Positions 1 to 9,672 of a DNA stretch of 64,000 nt are shown piece by piece. Numbering within the stretch: position 1 is the first letter of the stretch; the number at the start of each line of letters is the position of its first letter. Made by a program: the position numbers and the translations under genes. Source of the DNA: JANSWY01 sp965267245 (GTDB lineage Bacteria; Bacteroidota; Bacteroidia; Cytophagales; Cyclobacteriaceae); NCBI GenBank assembly GCA_965267245.1, contig OZ253939.1, forward strand, positions 124,001-188,000, read 5' to 3'. Under the pieces are notes generated by a model, which worked only from the letters and a program-made list of their open reading frames with translations, was not told the origin of the DNA and did not search any database.

Positions 1-189
1 ATAATACAATAGGCGAGCGAGACGCTAAGACCAGAAAGGGGTATTATGTATGATAGTCTAAAGATGATCATCAATCACAATACAGTAACACCCAATACTA
101 CATCTTTAGACTTTTGTGATTAAATTTTAGGAATTGTTTGTGGAAATAGGCTCAATATTTCATCCATCATAGAAACACACACATTTACC

Positions 190-3100
190 ATGATCAGAAA
201 CTTAACTAAATCACTCTTAATCTTACTTACACTGGCTAGCACTAATCCTGTTCTGGGACAAAGTATTCATGAGGCGATTATGCAGGATGATATAAACCTT
301 CTTCAAAATCTTGTAGGCTCAGAGGAGGGGTTAGAGGTCTTTTACGTGGATCAGGACAGCTCCTCAATGACACCTTTGATGCACGCTGCGAAACTGGGAA
401 AGCCTGAGTTTGTGCAGGTATTGCTGGATGCAGGTGCCAAAATAGACACTACAAATTTTTATGGAAGTACTGCTTTAAGATATGGTGCGTCATCCGGTGA
501 TCTGTCAACCGTGCAGGTACTGGTGGAGAACGGAGCGGACATTCATAAAAGGAATGATTCAGGAGTGACCGCCATCAATTATGCTTATACCTCTCTGGAG
601 GTAGTTAAATACCTTAATCAGAAAGGTCTCCCGCTAAATGAAAGAAATATTTACGGGGCAGGTTTGATGTACTATGCTGCTTACTCTGGTACTGAAGACC
701 TGGTGAGGTTTTTATTGGATAAAGACATTTCCATCAATGATGTAATAGACGGAGGATGGACACCCCTGAAAGTAGCTGCAAGGTATTGCCACACCAATAT
801 TTTTAAAATGATTTATAACCATGATGAGGAGCAGGCCGAAGATGTAGAACCGTCCTGGAAACCCGTCCACTTTGCCTCAAGGTATGGGTGTGGTGAGGTG
901 GTCAATTTTCTATTGGAACAAAAAGTTGACCCCAACGCCATGTCCTATGATGGTTATTCGCCACTCATCCTGGCCAGTATTCATGGAAGTGATTCTATTT
1001 TTGATCAGCTCATAAATTATGGTGCAGACCTAAACCTTAGGTCTGAAAGAGGATTAAATGTTTTGCACTATAGCAGTTCCAATGGTCATCATAACCTGGT
1101 GGAAAAATTACTAAAGACAGGGATCTCTATTTCCCTGGTAGATAACAGCAGGCAGACTGCCCTACATCACGCCAGTGTAAATGGCCATGCGGATATTGTC
1201 AGAACACTACTGGAAAATGGAGCAAAAATTGATGACAAAGACATAAAAGGATGGACAGCCCTTATGTTAGCTTCCAGGTATGGTCATGATGAGGTGATGA
1301 GGGTACTTTTGGAGTATAGTGCTGATGTAAATACATCAAATGATTTCGGCTACTCGGCTTTACAATTGGCGGTAAGCAGTGAAAAGCCATTGATCATTAG
1401 CCTGCTGGCAAAAGCAGGGGCTGATCTGGAGTACACCTCAAAAAATACGGGAAAGGCTTTGCCTGAATCAATCAAAAAGGGCTTGACGAATATGGCTATT
1501 GCATTGGTAGATGCAGGAGCTAATATTGAATTAGAAAGTTACCAGGGAACTGCACTGCATCAGGCCATAGCGCATGACCAATATGAGTTGTTTGAATACC
1601 TTTTGGAAAAGGGTGCGAATGTAGAAGCGGAAAGGACTTATTACAAAAACACACCCTTATTTACCGCTGTTGCCTCCGGAAACATGGCTTATGTGAAAAC
1701 CCTGGTTAGTCATGGAGCAAACCTTTATGTGAAAGACAGAGACGACAATACTCTACTACACAGGGCAGCAAGGTACGGTACTCCTGAGATCATCACCTAC
1801 TTATTACAGCACAACTTACAGGTGAAGGTCTATAATGCAAACGAAGATACTCCGCTACACTTAGCAGTGGAAAATGGCAAATATGATATTGCTAAGATCC
1901 TGATTGCATCAGGAGCATCTTTGAAGGCGCTCAACCTGGAATGGAATTCTCCATTGCACCTGGCATTCAAAAATCACCATAAAAGATTGATTGAGTTATT
2001 GCTGGATGCCGGCTCACCTGTGACATTCAAAAGATCCAATATGATTCTTGAAGCTGCCCTTTCCGGGAATTATGAATATATAGAGCGCTTGAAAAGCCTG
2101 GGAGCGAAATACAAATACAAAGACAAGAATGGCAATACCCTGATGCACAGGGCAGCCATGTATGGTGAGGAGAGACTTCTGGAAATGTTGCTAAAAGAAG
2201 GATTGAAGGTAAATGAGACCAATAAATGGGGGCAGAGTCCATTGGTATTGGCCATTACCGGTGATAATGAATATTATGTAGAAGGGATCGAAGATAACCG
2301 TGCTTATGCAGATGTGGTGGAACTGCTCTTAAAGAACGGAGCTGATCCGGATAATAAGATTGGTACTGCTGCGCCAATAATAGAGGCTGCACTCATCGAT
2401 GACCTGAACATTATCAAACTTTTGCTTCATTATGATGCGAATAGTGCAGTAGAGTACGATGGATACTCTGTGTATGATATTTTGAAAGAAAATGATGTGG
2501 TTGATTTCAACAGACCTATTGACAACTTTCAGAATACATTGCTCTCTGAGGCTGATTCCCTGAGCTGGGCTAAATTTTTAATTGACGGAGGTGCTGACAT
2601 CAACGCCAGGAACAAGTATGGCATGACACCAATTCACAAGCAGAGGAACCCCGCGATAGTTGAATTACTGATAAAGCAGGGTGCAATGATTGATCAAAAT
2701 GTCATCACAAGGGCGGCCAGGTTTGGACATACGGAAAAGGTGAAGTTATTGCTTGATCATGGCTTCAAAATTGATGAGACTGATGAGGAGGGGAAATCCC
2801 TTGTGTCGCTGGCAGTGCTCAATCAAAAATGGCATACTGCATTTGAATTACTCAGGCTAGGGGCCAACCGAAGAATAGCTGGTGATACCCTGGTTTGGTC
2901 TCTTGTGGGGAATGCTTTCAATAAATCAGGTAGTTATTTGATATTGGAGGCCGTCCGATATGACCAAAAGGATATTGTGTCCATGGCATTGGAAGATAGG
3001 GCAAACCTGGATGTTCGTGATGTACATGACAGGACTTGTCTCTCTTATGCAGTCCAGCTAAACCGGGATGAAATGGTGCCTCTTCTGCTGGGAAAAGCAG

Positions 3101-3312
3101 CAAACCCACTCATAAAAGACCAGTATGAAAAGTATCCGATCGATTATGCCATTGAAAAAGGGAATTTAGGGTCCTTTAGTGCGTTGCTTCCTCATCATGA
3201 TATCAATGGATCACATACCAGAAAAGGTTATTCATTACTTCATGAAGCAATAGACTACAATGAAACTGAAATTTTTGAATTACTTATTGATAAGGGTATC
3301 AATATCACTTAA
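190..3312 (+). CDS. Exported ankyrin-repeat protein, N-terminal part of a frameshifted ankyrin-WD40-caspase protein
   Basis: The product starts with a signal peptide (about residues 1-23, ending near GQS). The rest of its 1040 residues is a nearly unbroken run of 33-residue ankyrin repeats, with recurring G-TPL-hA--G----V--LL--GA patterns; I estimate close to 30 copies. Ankyrin repeats bind proteins and form a long solenoid. The frame stops at 3310-3312 in the middle of a repeat. The repeat continues at once in the -1 frame (reads TDKNGLTPFHYAI over about 3314-3352) into the next reading frame. The two frames are therefore almost certainly one gene with a single-base deletion, possibly one T lost from TTT near 3308-3310, or a sequencing error there. 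The assignment to ankyrin repeats is secure; a specific function cannot be given. Confidence 0.9.
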   Translation: MIRNLTKSLLILLTLASTNPVLGQSIHEAIMQDDINLLQNLVGSEEGLEVFYVDQDSSSMTPLMHAAKLGKPEFVQVLLDAGAKIDTTNFYGSTALRYGASSGDLSTVQVLVENGADIHKRNDSGVTAINYAYTSLEVVKYLNQKGLPLNERNIYGAGLMYYAAYSGTEDLVRFLLDKDISINDVIDGGWTPLKVAARYCHTNIFKMIYNHDEEQAEDVEPSWKPVHFASRYGCGEVVNFLLEQKVDPNAMSYDGYSPLILASIHGSDSIFDQLINYGADLNLRSERGLNVLHYSSSNGHHNLVEKLLKTGISISLVDNSRQTALHHASVNGHADIVRTLLENGAKIDDKDIKGWTALMLASRYGHDEVMRVLLEYSADVNTSNDFGYSALQLAVSSEKPLIISLLAKAGADLEYTSKNTGKALPESIKKGLTNMAIALVDAGANIELESYQGTALHQAIAHDQYELFEYLLEKGANVEAERTYYKNTPLFTAVASGNMAYVKTLVSHGANLYVKDRDDNTLLHRAARYGTPEIITYLLQHNLQVKVYNANEDTPLHLAVENGKYDIAKILIASGASLKALNLEWNSPLHLAFKNHHKRLIELLLDAGSPVTFKRSNMILEAALSGNYEYIERLKSLGAKYKYKDKNGNTLMHRAAMYGEERLLEMLLKEGLKVNETNKWGQSPLVLAITGDNEYYVEGIEDNRAYADVVELLLKNGADPDNKIGTAAPIIEAALIDDLNIIKLLLHYDANSAVEYDGYSVYDILKENDVVDFNRPIDNFQNTLLSEADSLSWAKFLIDGGADINARNKYGMTPIHKQRNPAIVELLIKQGAMIDQNVITRAARFGHTEKVKLLLDHGFKIDETDEEGKSLVSLAVLNQKWHTAFELLRLGANRRIAGDTLVWSLVGNAFNKSGSYLILEAVRYDQKDIVSMALEDRANLDVRDVHDRTCLSYAVQLNRDEMVPLLLGKAANPLIKDQYEKYPIDYAIEKGNLGSFSALLPHHDINGSHTRKGYSLLHEAIDYNETEIFELLIDKGINIT

Positions 3313-3380
3313 CAGATAAGAATGGGTTAACACCCTTCCATTATGCGATTCATACAGCCAGACTAAAACTGGCGGAGAGG

Positions 3381-6300
3381 TTGCTTCAAAGTGGCGCCAA
3401 TTTTCAAACAATAGCTGAACAAGGTTTTAGTCCATTTGATGTTGCAAAATACAGGCGGTATAAAGGTATGGTCCGGATGTTAGATTCTCTGGGAGCTCAG
3501 AAGGGGAAATCAAATTTGGAATTAGCCTATTCCAGTGGTCACGAAGCATACGTATACAGCAGCAGTTTATCCAGAGATGGGAATTACCTGGTGACGGGCG
3601 GGCTTGATAATATAGTGAAACTGTGGGATGTTAAATCAGGTAAAATGCTTCGCCAATTTTATGGACACTCTTACAGTGTGATCGATGTAGGGATAAGCAA
3701 TGATAATAATTTTATAATCTCCTGTTCGCCAGGGGATGCAGCAAAAATATGGGACACCACTTCAGGGTTACTTGTGAGAGATATTGGTGGGGACGATGTG
3801 GAGTGTGTTACCTTCAGTGATGATGGCAGTTTCTTTGCTACAAGTGGTAGTGACAATATGATCAGGGGGTATGATACAGCTACTGGTGGGATGTTGTTTG
3901 CAATAAAGAATGGATATACAAACCCGGATAAAAAGTTCAGTAGCAGTCCCTATCGAAGTACATTTTCTTTGGCCATTAGTCCAAACGGAAAGTTGATCGC
4001 GGCTTTAAAGGAGGATAACCCAACAAAAGTATGGGAGATCAGTACCGGTAAGGAAATCTATTCATTTGAGACAGCTTATAAAACAACCGGGGATTACAGT
4101 GTGAGCAGCATTACTTTTCTTGATAATGAAACTATTGTTTATGGCACAGCCAATAATGAAATCATACTTCAGCGTTTAGGGAAGGGTACCCAATCAATTA
4201 GTATTCCATCAAAATACTCGATGAAAATGGTACTTTCCTCTGATAAGGAATACTGTGCCACGATCAATAGTCGTGGAGCTTTACATGTGATTGATCTCAA
4301 AACAAAAGAGATTATCTATGATACACTGATGGCCAGATATACCAATACTGTTGACTTTGTTCCAGGCAATAGCGATCATTTAATTATTGGCTATGGTCCT
4401 AATATGAAACTTCTGGACTGGAAGAAGAATGAGTTTATTCCGCGATTTTCCGATGAAATAGATTATATCAGTGCGTTTGATGCCTCAGCTGACGGTGCTA
4501 TGATTCTACTGGCCAATCAGAAAGAGTCAATTCAAGTGATGAATACCACTGACAATGAGATAAAGAATGTCAATGTGGGTCATTCCGTTGGGGAGATAAT
4601 ACTTGGTTCGTCGAAGAGAAATGCCTACCTGATTGGAAATGGAGTCTCCAGTTGGGACCTGCAAACACTTAAACAAAAATGGGTCATTGATTCCCTGGGC
4701 GATGGGAAATATATGAGAAACCTGGCTGTAGATGAATCTGAACTATATGTCGCCTTTTCTTCTCTTAATTATATGTATGTTGTGAAGAATGCTACAGGAA
4801 AAATTGAGTCTTTTGAACGGTGGAAGGGGTATAAAAAAGAACTTACATTCCTACCGGAGACAGGTTCATTGATTGCACCTCCATATATCTGGAATTATCA
4901 GCTTTCCTCAAAAGAAAAACCTGCCTATCAGCGCGATATGTCTGAAAGTTATATTAGAAAGGTAACTAATGGCGAGCGAATAACCTTTACAAGTCACAAA
5001 AATGGTCAGTTGTCGATTGCTTATGCTGAGAACCCTGAGAAAAATGTAAAAATAAACGCTCATTTACAGGACATTTCAGAAATAGTGATCTCGGAAAGTC
5101 AGCATTATTTCGCGACGGGATCAGGCAATGGATTATCATCAATTGATCCATTAATTAAGATATGGGACATGAGCGGAAAACTCATCAAGACATTAGAGGG
5201 GCATGCAACTGGGGTTGAGAAATTGACATGGGTGGCAAAAGATAAATTCATGTTGTCCAAAGGATTTGGTGAGCACGATATTTCATTGTGGGATGTATCC
5301 TCAGGTAAGAAGCTGGCTTCTCTGGTCTTTTCAAATAATGGAAGAGATTGGGCAGTCATCACACCTGAAGGTTTGTTTGATGCCACGCGGGATGCCATGT
5401 CTTCTATGTACTTTGTTAGTCAAATGAATACCATAGAGCTCTCACAGTTGAAGGATCGTTTTTATGAACCTGGTTTGTTACAAAAACTTTTGGGGTATTC
5501 GAAAGAACCACTTAGGTCTACATTGGGGATAAATAACATAGAATTAAGTCCCCGGATCAAACTCACACACCCACATAAGAATAATGGTATTATGGGCATT
5601 ACATTAATTGATCAGGGAGGAGGTTATGGTGCTGTAAATATCAAAATCAATGGGAAAGAAGTTATTCAGGATGCCAGGAAAGCTGATTTAAACCTGAATG
5701 CAGATAGTATTACTTTTGATTACAGCATTGAAGACCACCCATTTCTAAAGGTTGCAGCACTGAATACAATAGAAGTGATAGCCTACAATAATGCAGAATA
5801 TGTAGCGAGTTTGCCTGAAAAGATTTATTTCAATGACACAAGGAAGAAAGAAGATGTATCTGATCCAAAAATGTATGGGATCATTGTTGGAACTTCAGAT
5901 TACAATGGAACCAGCATTGACCTCAGTTATCCGGCAAAGGATGCAATTTCTTTTGGTACAACACTTAGCACAGCCGCTGCAAACCTTTTGGGTGCCCAAA
6001 ACATTGAATTCATTACATTAACTACCAATGACTCCAGTAATACTTCCTCAAAGAGTAATATTAGAAAAGCGTACAAGTATGTGGCAGAAAAGGCAAAACC
6101 AGAGGATGTTATTGTGCTCTATTTTGCAGGTCATGGCACTAACTATGGCGGTCCGGACGGAGATTTCTATTATTTGTCATCAGACGCCAGTAATGGAGAT
6201 TTAAAGGACCCGGTAATCAGGCAGAATTCAGCTATCTCAAGTGCAGAATTAACGGAGTGGATAAAAGAAATCAGAGCACTTAAACAAGTTCTAATTTTTG

Positions 6301-7022
6301 ATGCGTGTCATTCCGGTCAATTTGCTGAGGATTATATCGCCCAGAGAGAATTGAGAAATGCTTCTGAAATCAGGTCACTGGAAAGGCTTAGGGACAGAAC
6401 TGGTATGTATATATTGTCTGGTAGTGCCGCCGATGCTGTTTCTTATGAAGCCAGTATCTATGGACAGGGATTACTTACTTATGCGTTACTATTTGGAATG
6501 AAAGGTGCATCACTTCGAGATAATAAGTACCTGGATGTTTCAAGACTTTTCCAGTTCGCCGCAGACAAGGTACCTGAACTTGCGAAAGATATTGGAGGCA
6601 TGCAAAAACCTGAAATAAGAATTCCGATGGGTGGTGAGTCTATCGATTTAGGTTTAATTGATGACGAAACCAGGGAGAAAATCACCTTACCATCACCAAA
6701 ACCAATTTTTGTACGGTCTGTTTTTCAAGACGAAGTTACATTCGATGATCATTTAAACCTCATGCAACAGCTAGACCGGGAGCTCAAGGAAATTCAAATC
6801 ATCGATGAGAGCATTGTATTTATAGACGTTGCAAGATTTTCCGGATCATATTCCATAAAAGGCCGCTACCAGCTCACAGGGAATGACATTATTTTAACGG
6901 CTAACATTATATATGACAAGCAGGTTGTCCAATCATTCAAAGTTTCTGGTAAAAGTAATATTGAAGTGTTGGGTAGGGTAAAACAAGAGGTTTCAAATTA
7001 CTTAAAGAAAAGTCAAGGCTGA
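3381..7022 (+). CDS. WD40-repeat and caspase-like (C14) protein, C-terminal part of the frameshifted ankyrin-WD40-caspase protein
   Basis: This is the continuation of the preceding ankyrin gene; the first ATG in this frame lies inside a repeat and is probably not a natural start. Residues 1-40 finish the ankyrin array. About 50-670 are WD40 repeats (LWDV, IWDTTSG, IWDMSG blades), probably two propellers. About 830-1090 are a caspase/metacaspase-like peptidase domain with the catalytic dyad visible: His918 in FAGHGT and Cys976 in DACHSGQF. The last 90 residues form a small beta-rich domain (SGSYSIKGRYQLTGNDIIL). Caspase-like proteases cleave proteins after specific residues. With WD40 and ankyrin domains this resembles sensor-effector architectures. 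An exported location is inferred from the signal peptide of the upstream half. Confidence 0.9.
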   Translation: MLQSGANFQTIAEQGFSPFDVAKYRRYKGMVRMLDSLGAQKGKSNLELAYSSGHEAYVYSSSLSRDGNYLVTGGLDNIVKLWDVKSGKMLRQFYGHSYSVIDVGISNDNNFIISCSPGDAAKIWDTTSGLLVRDIGGDDVECVTFSDDGSFFATSGSDNMIRGYDTATGGMLFAIKNGYTNPDKKFSSSPYRSTFSLAISPNGKLIAALKEDNPTKVWEISTGKEIYSFETAYKTTGDYSVSSITFLDNETIVYGTANNEIILQRLGKGTQSISIPSKYSMKMVLSSDKEYCATINSRGALHVIDLKTKEIIYDTLMARYTNTVDFVPGNSDHLIIGYGPNMKLLDWKKNEFIPRFSDEIDYISAFDASADGAMILLANQKESIQVMNTTDNEIKNVNVGHSVGEIILGSSKRNAYLIGNGVSSWDLQTLKQKWVIDSLGDGKYMRNLAVDESELYVAFSSLNYMYVVKNATGKIESFERWKGYKKELTFLPETGSLIAPPYIWNYQLSSKEKPAYQRDMSESYIRKVTNGERITFTSHKNGQLSIAYAENPEKNVKINAHLQDISEIVISESQHYFATGSGNGLSSIDPLIKIWDMSGKLIKTLEGHATGVEKLTWVAKDKFMLSKGFGEHDISLWDVSSGKKLASLVFSNNGRDWAVITPEGLFDATRDAMSSMYFVSQMNTIELSQLKDRFYEPGLLQKLLGYSKEPLRSTLGINNIELSPRIKLTHPHKNNGIMGITLIDQGGGYGAVNIKINGKEVIQDARKADLNLNADSITFDYSIEDHPFLKVAALNTIEVIAYNNAEYVASLPEKIYFNDTRKKEDVSDPKMYGIIVGTSDYNGTSIDLSYPAKDAISFGTTLSTAAANLLGAQNIEFITLTTNDSSNTSSKSNIRKAYKYVAEKAKPEDVIVLYFAGHGTNYGGPDGDFYYLSSDASNGDLKDPVIRQNSAISSAELTEWIKEIRALKQVLIFDACHSGQFAEDYIAQRELRNASEIRSLERLRDRTGMYILSGSAADAVSYEASIYGQGLLTYALLFGMKGASLRDNKYLDVSRLFQFAADKVPELAKDIGGMQKPEIRIPMGGESIDLGLIDDETREKITLPSPKPIFVRSVFQDEVTFDDHLNLMQQLDRELKEIQIIDESIVFIDVARFSGSYSIKGRYQLTGNDIILTANIIYDKQVVQSFKVSGKSNIEVLGRVKQEVSNYLKKSQG

Positions 7023-7145
7023 TTAAATTTTATCAGAGTTCCCGTATTTGTATTCGATTCAATCTCTCGGGTTGGAAAAAATGTTAGTTTTGATATCAGC
7101 AAATTAAAGTTCAGTTGTGCACTTTTTGAAATGATATGTGTCAAT

Positions 7146-7736
7146 ATGAGAAAGCTACTAATCATACTGTCTTGTCTAACCCTAACCTACCTCGAAGTTT
7201 CGGCGCAGGTAGAAAAAAATGGGTATGTAAAAAATAGGATTACTACTTTTGGCACACTCTCCAAAACGATAGGTTTTTTGTCTGACCCTACAATTGAAGA
7301 CTGGAGTAAATTAAATTTCTACAACGAAGATCTAACTCCATATGAGGTAAACCCAAAAGAATTGCAGCTAAAGGATGATTACTTAGAATTTGCTCCATTA
7401 CGAGTTTCAGGTAATAAAGATGGTTTTCTAGTTGTACCCTTCGACAAACAGAAAATACTTTTATTTGAAGAGTCAGATACAACACTAGTATTTAGAAATT
7501 GGTCTGAACACATTACAAGCTCAGTAAGCGGAATCGGATTCAACCCTAAGAAAAATCCTATTAGAGAAAGACCGACTAAGAAATCGAAAAAGGTTGAATA
7601 CATTCATGATACATTCTACATTCCGGTTAGGATTGAAGGTGATTGGTTGTTGATTAAGGAATACGACCGTGAATACGGATGGATTATGTGGAGGAATGAG
7701 GATTTGCTATTAATCGATCTTTTCTACCTGATGTAA
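7146..7736 (+). CDS. Exported protein with a C-terminal SH3-like region
   Basis: A 196-residue protein with a clear signal peptide (about residues 1-21, ending in VSAQ). The start at 7146 (MRKLLII) is preferred over the in-frame ATG at 7131 because the signal peptide then has a normal short n-region. The C-terminal 70 residues (NPIRERPTKKSK, IEGDWLLIKEYD, YGWIMWRN) look like a bacterial SH3-like fold of the kind that binds peptides or cell-wall material. I recognise no catalytic residues. It follows the caspase-like gene by about 120 bases in the same direction, but nothing shows that the two work together. Confidence 0.6.
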   Translation: MRKLLIILSCLTLTYLEVSAQVEKNGYVKNRITTFGTLSKTIGFLSDPTIEDWSKLNFYNEDLTPYEVNPKELQLKDDYLEFAPLRVSGNKDGFLVVPFDKQKILLFEESDTTLVFRNWSEHITSSVSGIGFNPKKNPIRERPTKKSKKVEYIHDTFYIPVRIEGDWLLIKEYDREYGWIMWRNEDLLLIDLFYLM

Positions 7737-7741
7737 AAAAA

Positions 7742-7982
7742 ACATATAACATCGTGCATAAAATCATGGCGCTGTGAGGATTTTGAGTTGCATTCTGGAT
7801 GCTATTGGCTGGTCAGGCCGCACTTTTTGCTACTTAGTTACCACCAATTTGCATGAAGAGGAGTTCAACTGGCTGCATGGCATGTTCAACGGATCAACTT
7901 CCAGCTAATCTGCCATCCGAAGCTCCGCAAAAATTGCTAAGTTTGGAAAAATCACGGGCAAAGGCACGCTTTATGCATATGT
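7742..7982. repeat. Noncoding block bounded by short inverted repeats
   Basis: The 275-base gap between genes holds no convincing open reading frame and looks less AT-rich than its surroundings. Its left end reads ACATAT then, after 8 bases, GCATAAA (7742-7762). Its right end is TTTATGCATATGT (7970-7982), whose complement carries the same ACATAT and GCATAAA words contiguously. It could be a small non-autonomous element or an attC-like cassette boundary. No transposase or target-site duplication is evident, so this is only a suggestion. Confidence 0.3.
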
Positions 7983-8011
7983 CCGTTTCCACAAACTATT
8001 TAAAATAACAT

Positions 8012-9262
8012 ATGAATAAGGCTCCTTTGTACCTTTATTTCATTATGATTTTGATTGGATGTAGCCCAACAGAACAGGTAGCTGATTTTGTGGAGCAACA
8101 GGATTCATTCTATAATGGATTGGCAATGGGTGAATATGGTATTGGATTTTGCGATACTGTAATATACAATACTGAAGTTAGGTTCGATTTTCTTCCTAAA
8201 GAAGGGCCAGGTTATTCTCAATATGATTACAAAGGCCCAACGCCCCTTTTTCTTCAAATCTGGCACCCTATAGAACAAATGAACCTTAGACGTATGATGT
8301 TCAAAGACTTTAGAAATCGAGACCTGGAACCAGATCTAAAAAGCGTTTATGATCCATTAATTGCCAAAATGGATTCCTTCTTTGTTCGGTACAATATAGT
8401 TGAGGATTTCACTAATTATGATTCGATTGACTACAATGGTGTTTCCTACTTTCAGGTACTAGATACTTTAAAGACATTTCTGACAAGAAGTCAATCCAAA
8501 AGAATTCGAGAAAAGCAGGATTTTCCGATTATTGTCTATCATCATGGAGGCCAGGGCTTATCTGATGAGAACTTCATTTTAGCAGAGTACTTTGCTTCCA
8601 GGGGGTATATAGTTGTTTCATCCAACTTTCATTTGCCGTTCGAAAATAAAGTATATGGATACGAGGGTATAGAATTTGACGATACCTCGATTCCAAAGAG
8701 TGTAATTCAATTTGCTAAAACCTTAACTACCAATGACCAATTGTTTTATATCGGTCATAGTGCCGGTGCTCAAGTAGGGTTCAAATTCCTTTATGAGGAC
8801 AACTGGGCAAATGCATTTGTGTCACTGGAAACTACACTTGAAGGTAGGCCAGTAGATTATTTATATTCAGAAGATGGGTGGCCGGAACTTTCAGATACTA
8901 TTGATAGTCACAAGTTAGATTACTCGATCCCTATTCTGATGATAGCAAATACCGTAGAAGATAAGCCATTTCCACTTTTCGATGAATTGTCAAATTCCGC
9001 GATGATACAAGTTTCACAAAAAGAAATTTTTGGGCATGAAAGCTACACTTCCGGATATCTCATGAGGTATTTTTACAGGGATAGGTTTAATCAACCAGAC
9101 ACATCTGAACTGAGACAACAGCTGATTCAGTACAACAAACAGTTAGACCTGTATTCTGCCTTTTTAGAAAGTGTGCGGAACAAACAACCATTCAACCAAA
9201 AGGAGTTCGAGCGGGATTTCATAATTATGAACCCAATTCAGTCGCTCAGGTCTCCTGAGTGA
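8012..9262 (+). CDS. Lipoprotein alpha/beta hydrolase (PAF-acetylhydrolase/dienelactone hydrolase-like)
   Basis: The 416-residue product has a lipoprotein signal with lipobox LIGC (Cys17), so it should be anchored in the outer or inner membrane. The hydrolase core begins near residue 170 with an oxyanion-type segment (IVYHHGGQG). It has the nucleophile elbow GHSAG (Ser250) and a late His in IFGHESY that could complete the triad. Family members hydrolyse short esters such as oxidised phospholipids; the substrate here is unknown. The last codons (SLRSPE-stop) lie inside a palindromic intergenic repeat, so the natural C-terminus may have been replaced. Confidence 0.75.
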   Translation: MNKAPLYLYFIMILIGCSPTEQVADFVEQQDSFYNGLAMGEYGIGFCDTVIYNTEVRFDFLPKEGPGYSQYDYKGPTPLFLQIWHPIEQMNLRRMMFKDFRNRDLEPDLKSVYDPLIAKMDSFFVRYNIVEDFTNYDSIDYNGVSYFQVLDTLKTFLTRSQSKRIREKQDFPIIVYHHGGQGLSDENFILAEYFASRGYIVVSSNFHLPFENKVYGYEGIEFDDTSIPKSVIQFAKTLTTNDQLFYIGHSAGAQVGFKFLYEDNWANAFVSLETTLEGRPVDYLYSEDGWPELSDTIDSHKLDYSIPILMIANTVEDKPFPLFDELSNSAMIQVSQKEIFGHESYTSGYLMRYFYRDRFNQPDTSELRQQLIQYNKQLDLYSAFLESVRNKQPFNQKEFERDFIIMNPIQSLRSPE

Positions 9263-9263
9263 C
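9241..9263. repeat. Palindromic repeat, copy 1 (GTCRCTCRGG family)
   Basis: GTCGCTCAGG, TCT, CCTGAGTGAC forms a 10-bp stem with one G-T pair. Copies with the same outer sequence occur at 27766-27788 and 29933-29967. This copy encodes the C-terminus and stop codon of the hydrolase upstream and separates it from a leucine-rich-repeat remnant. Confidence 0.6.
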
Positions 9264-9274
9264 TTGAGATTGAC

Positions 9275-9460
9275 ATGTTAGCCGAATACATTGAACAATT
9301 GCCAAATCTCAAAGTACTGTTGCTCAGAAAGAACGAACTGACCAAACTGCCTGAAAATTTGGTGAACTTAGCAGTTTTAGAACATAGTGTGAACAACTTC
9401 TCCAAATCGGAACAATCAAGGATTAAATCTTTGCTGCAAAATACAAACGTAGTATTTTAA
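9275..9460 (+). pseudogene. Remnant: C-terminal end of a leucine-rich-repeat protein
   Basis: A 61-codon frame translates to one or two leucine-rich repeats (LPNLKVLLLRKNELTKLP) followed by the capping sequence typical of the extreme C-terminus of bacterial LRR proteins (NNFSKSEQSRIKSLL). There is no signal peptide and no upstream LRR body. It starts directly after the palindrome at 9241-9263. I read it as the surviving 3' end of a larger gene; a functional 61-residue protein is less likely. Confidence 0.6.
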
Positions 9461-9672
9461 GAGCTTAATCAGGTCCAGCATGCTTAATTTAGCCAGGTGT
9501 AGGGCATTTGAAGAAACTGAATCAGTAACATAAACAGGATATAATGAAGAAAATTTTAGGAGATGTTTGATTAGGGCAATATCTGCTCTAAATGTCCAGT
9601 TTACCGGTTATAGTTGGATATCGTGAATAACAAATCGCTATGAAGTAAATACAGTAAACTTTTTGAATAATA

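Noticed and set aside
3296..3320. Programmed -1 ribosomal frameshift joining the ankyrin and WD40-caspase frames
   Set aside because: No X-XXY-YYZ slippery heptamer is present at the junction; simple loss of one T explains it better.
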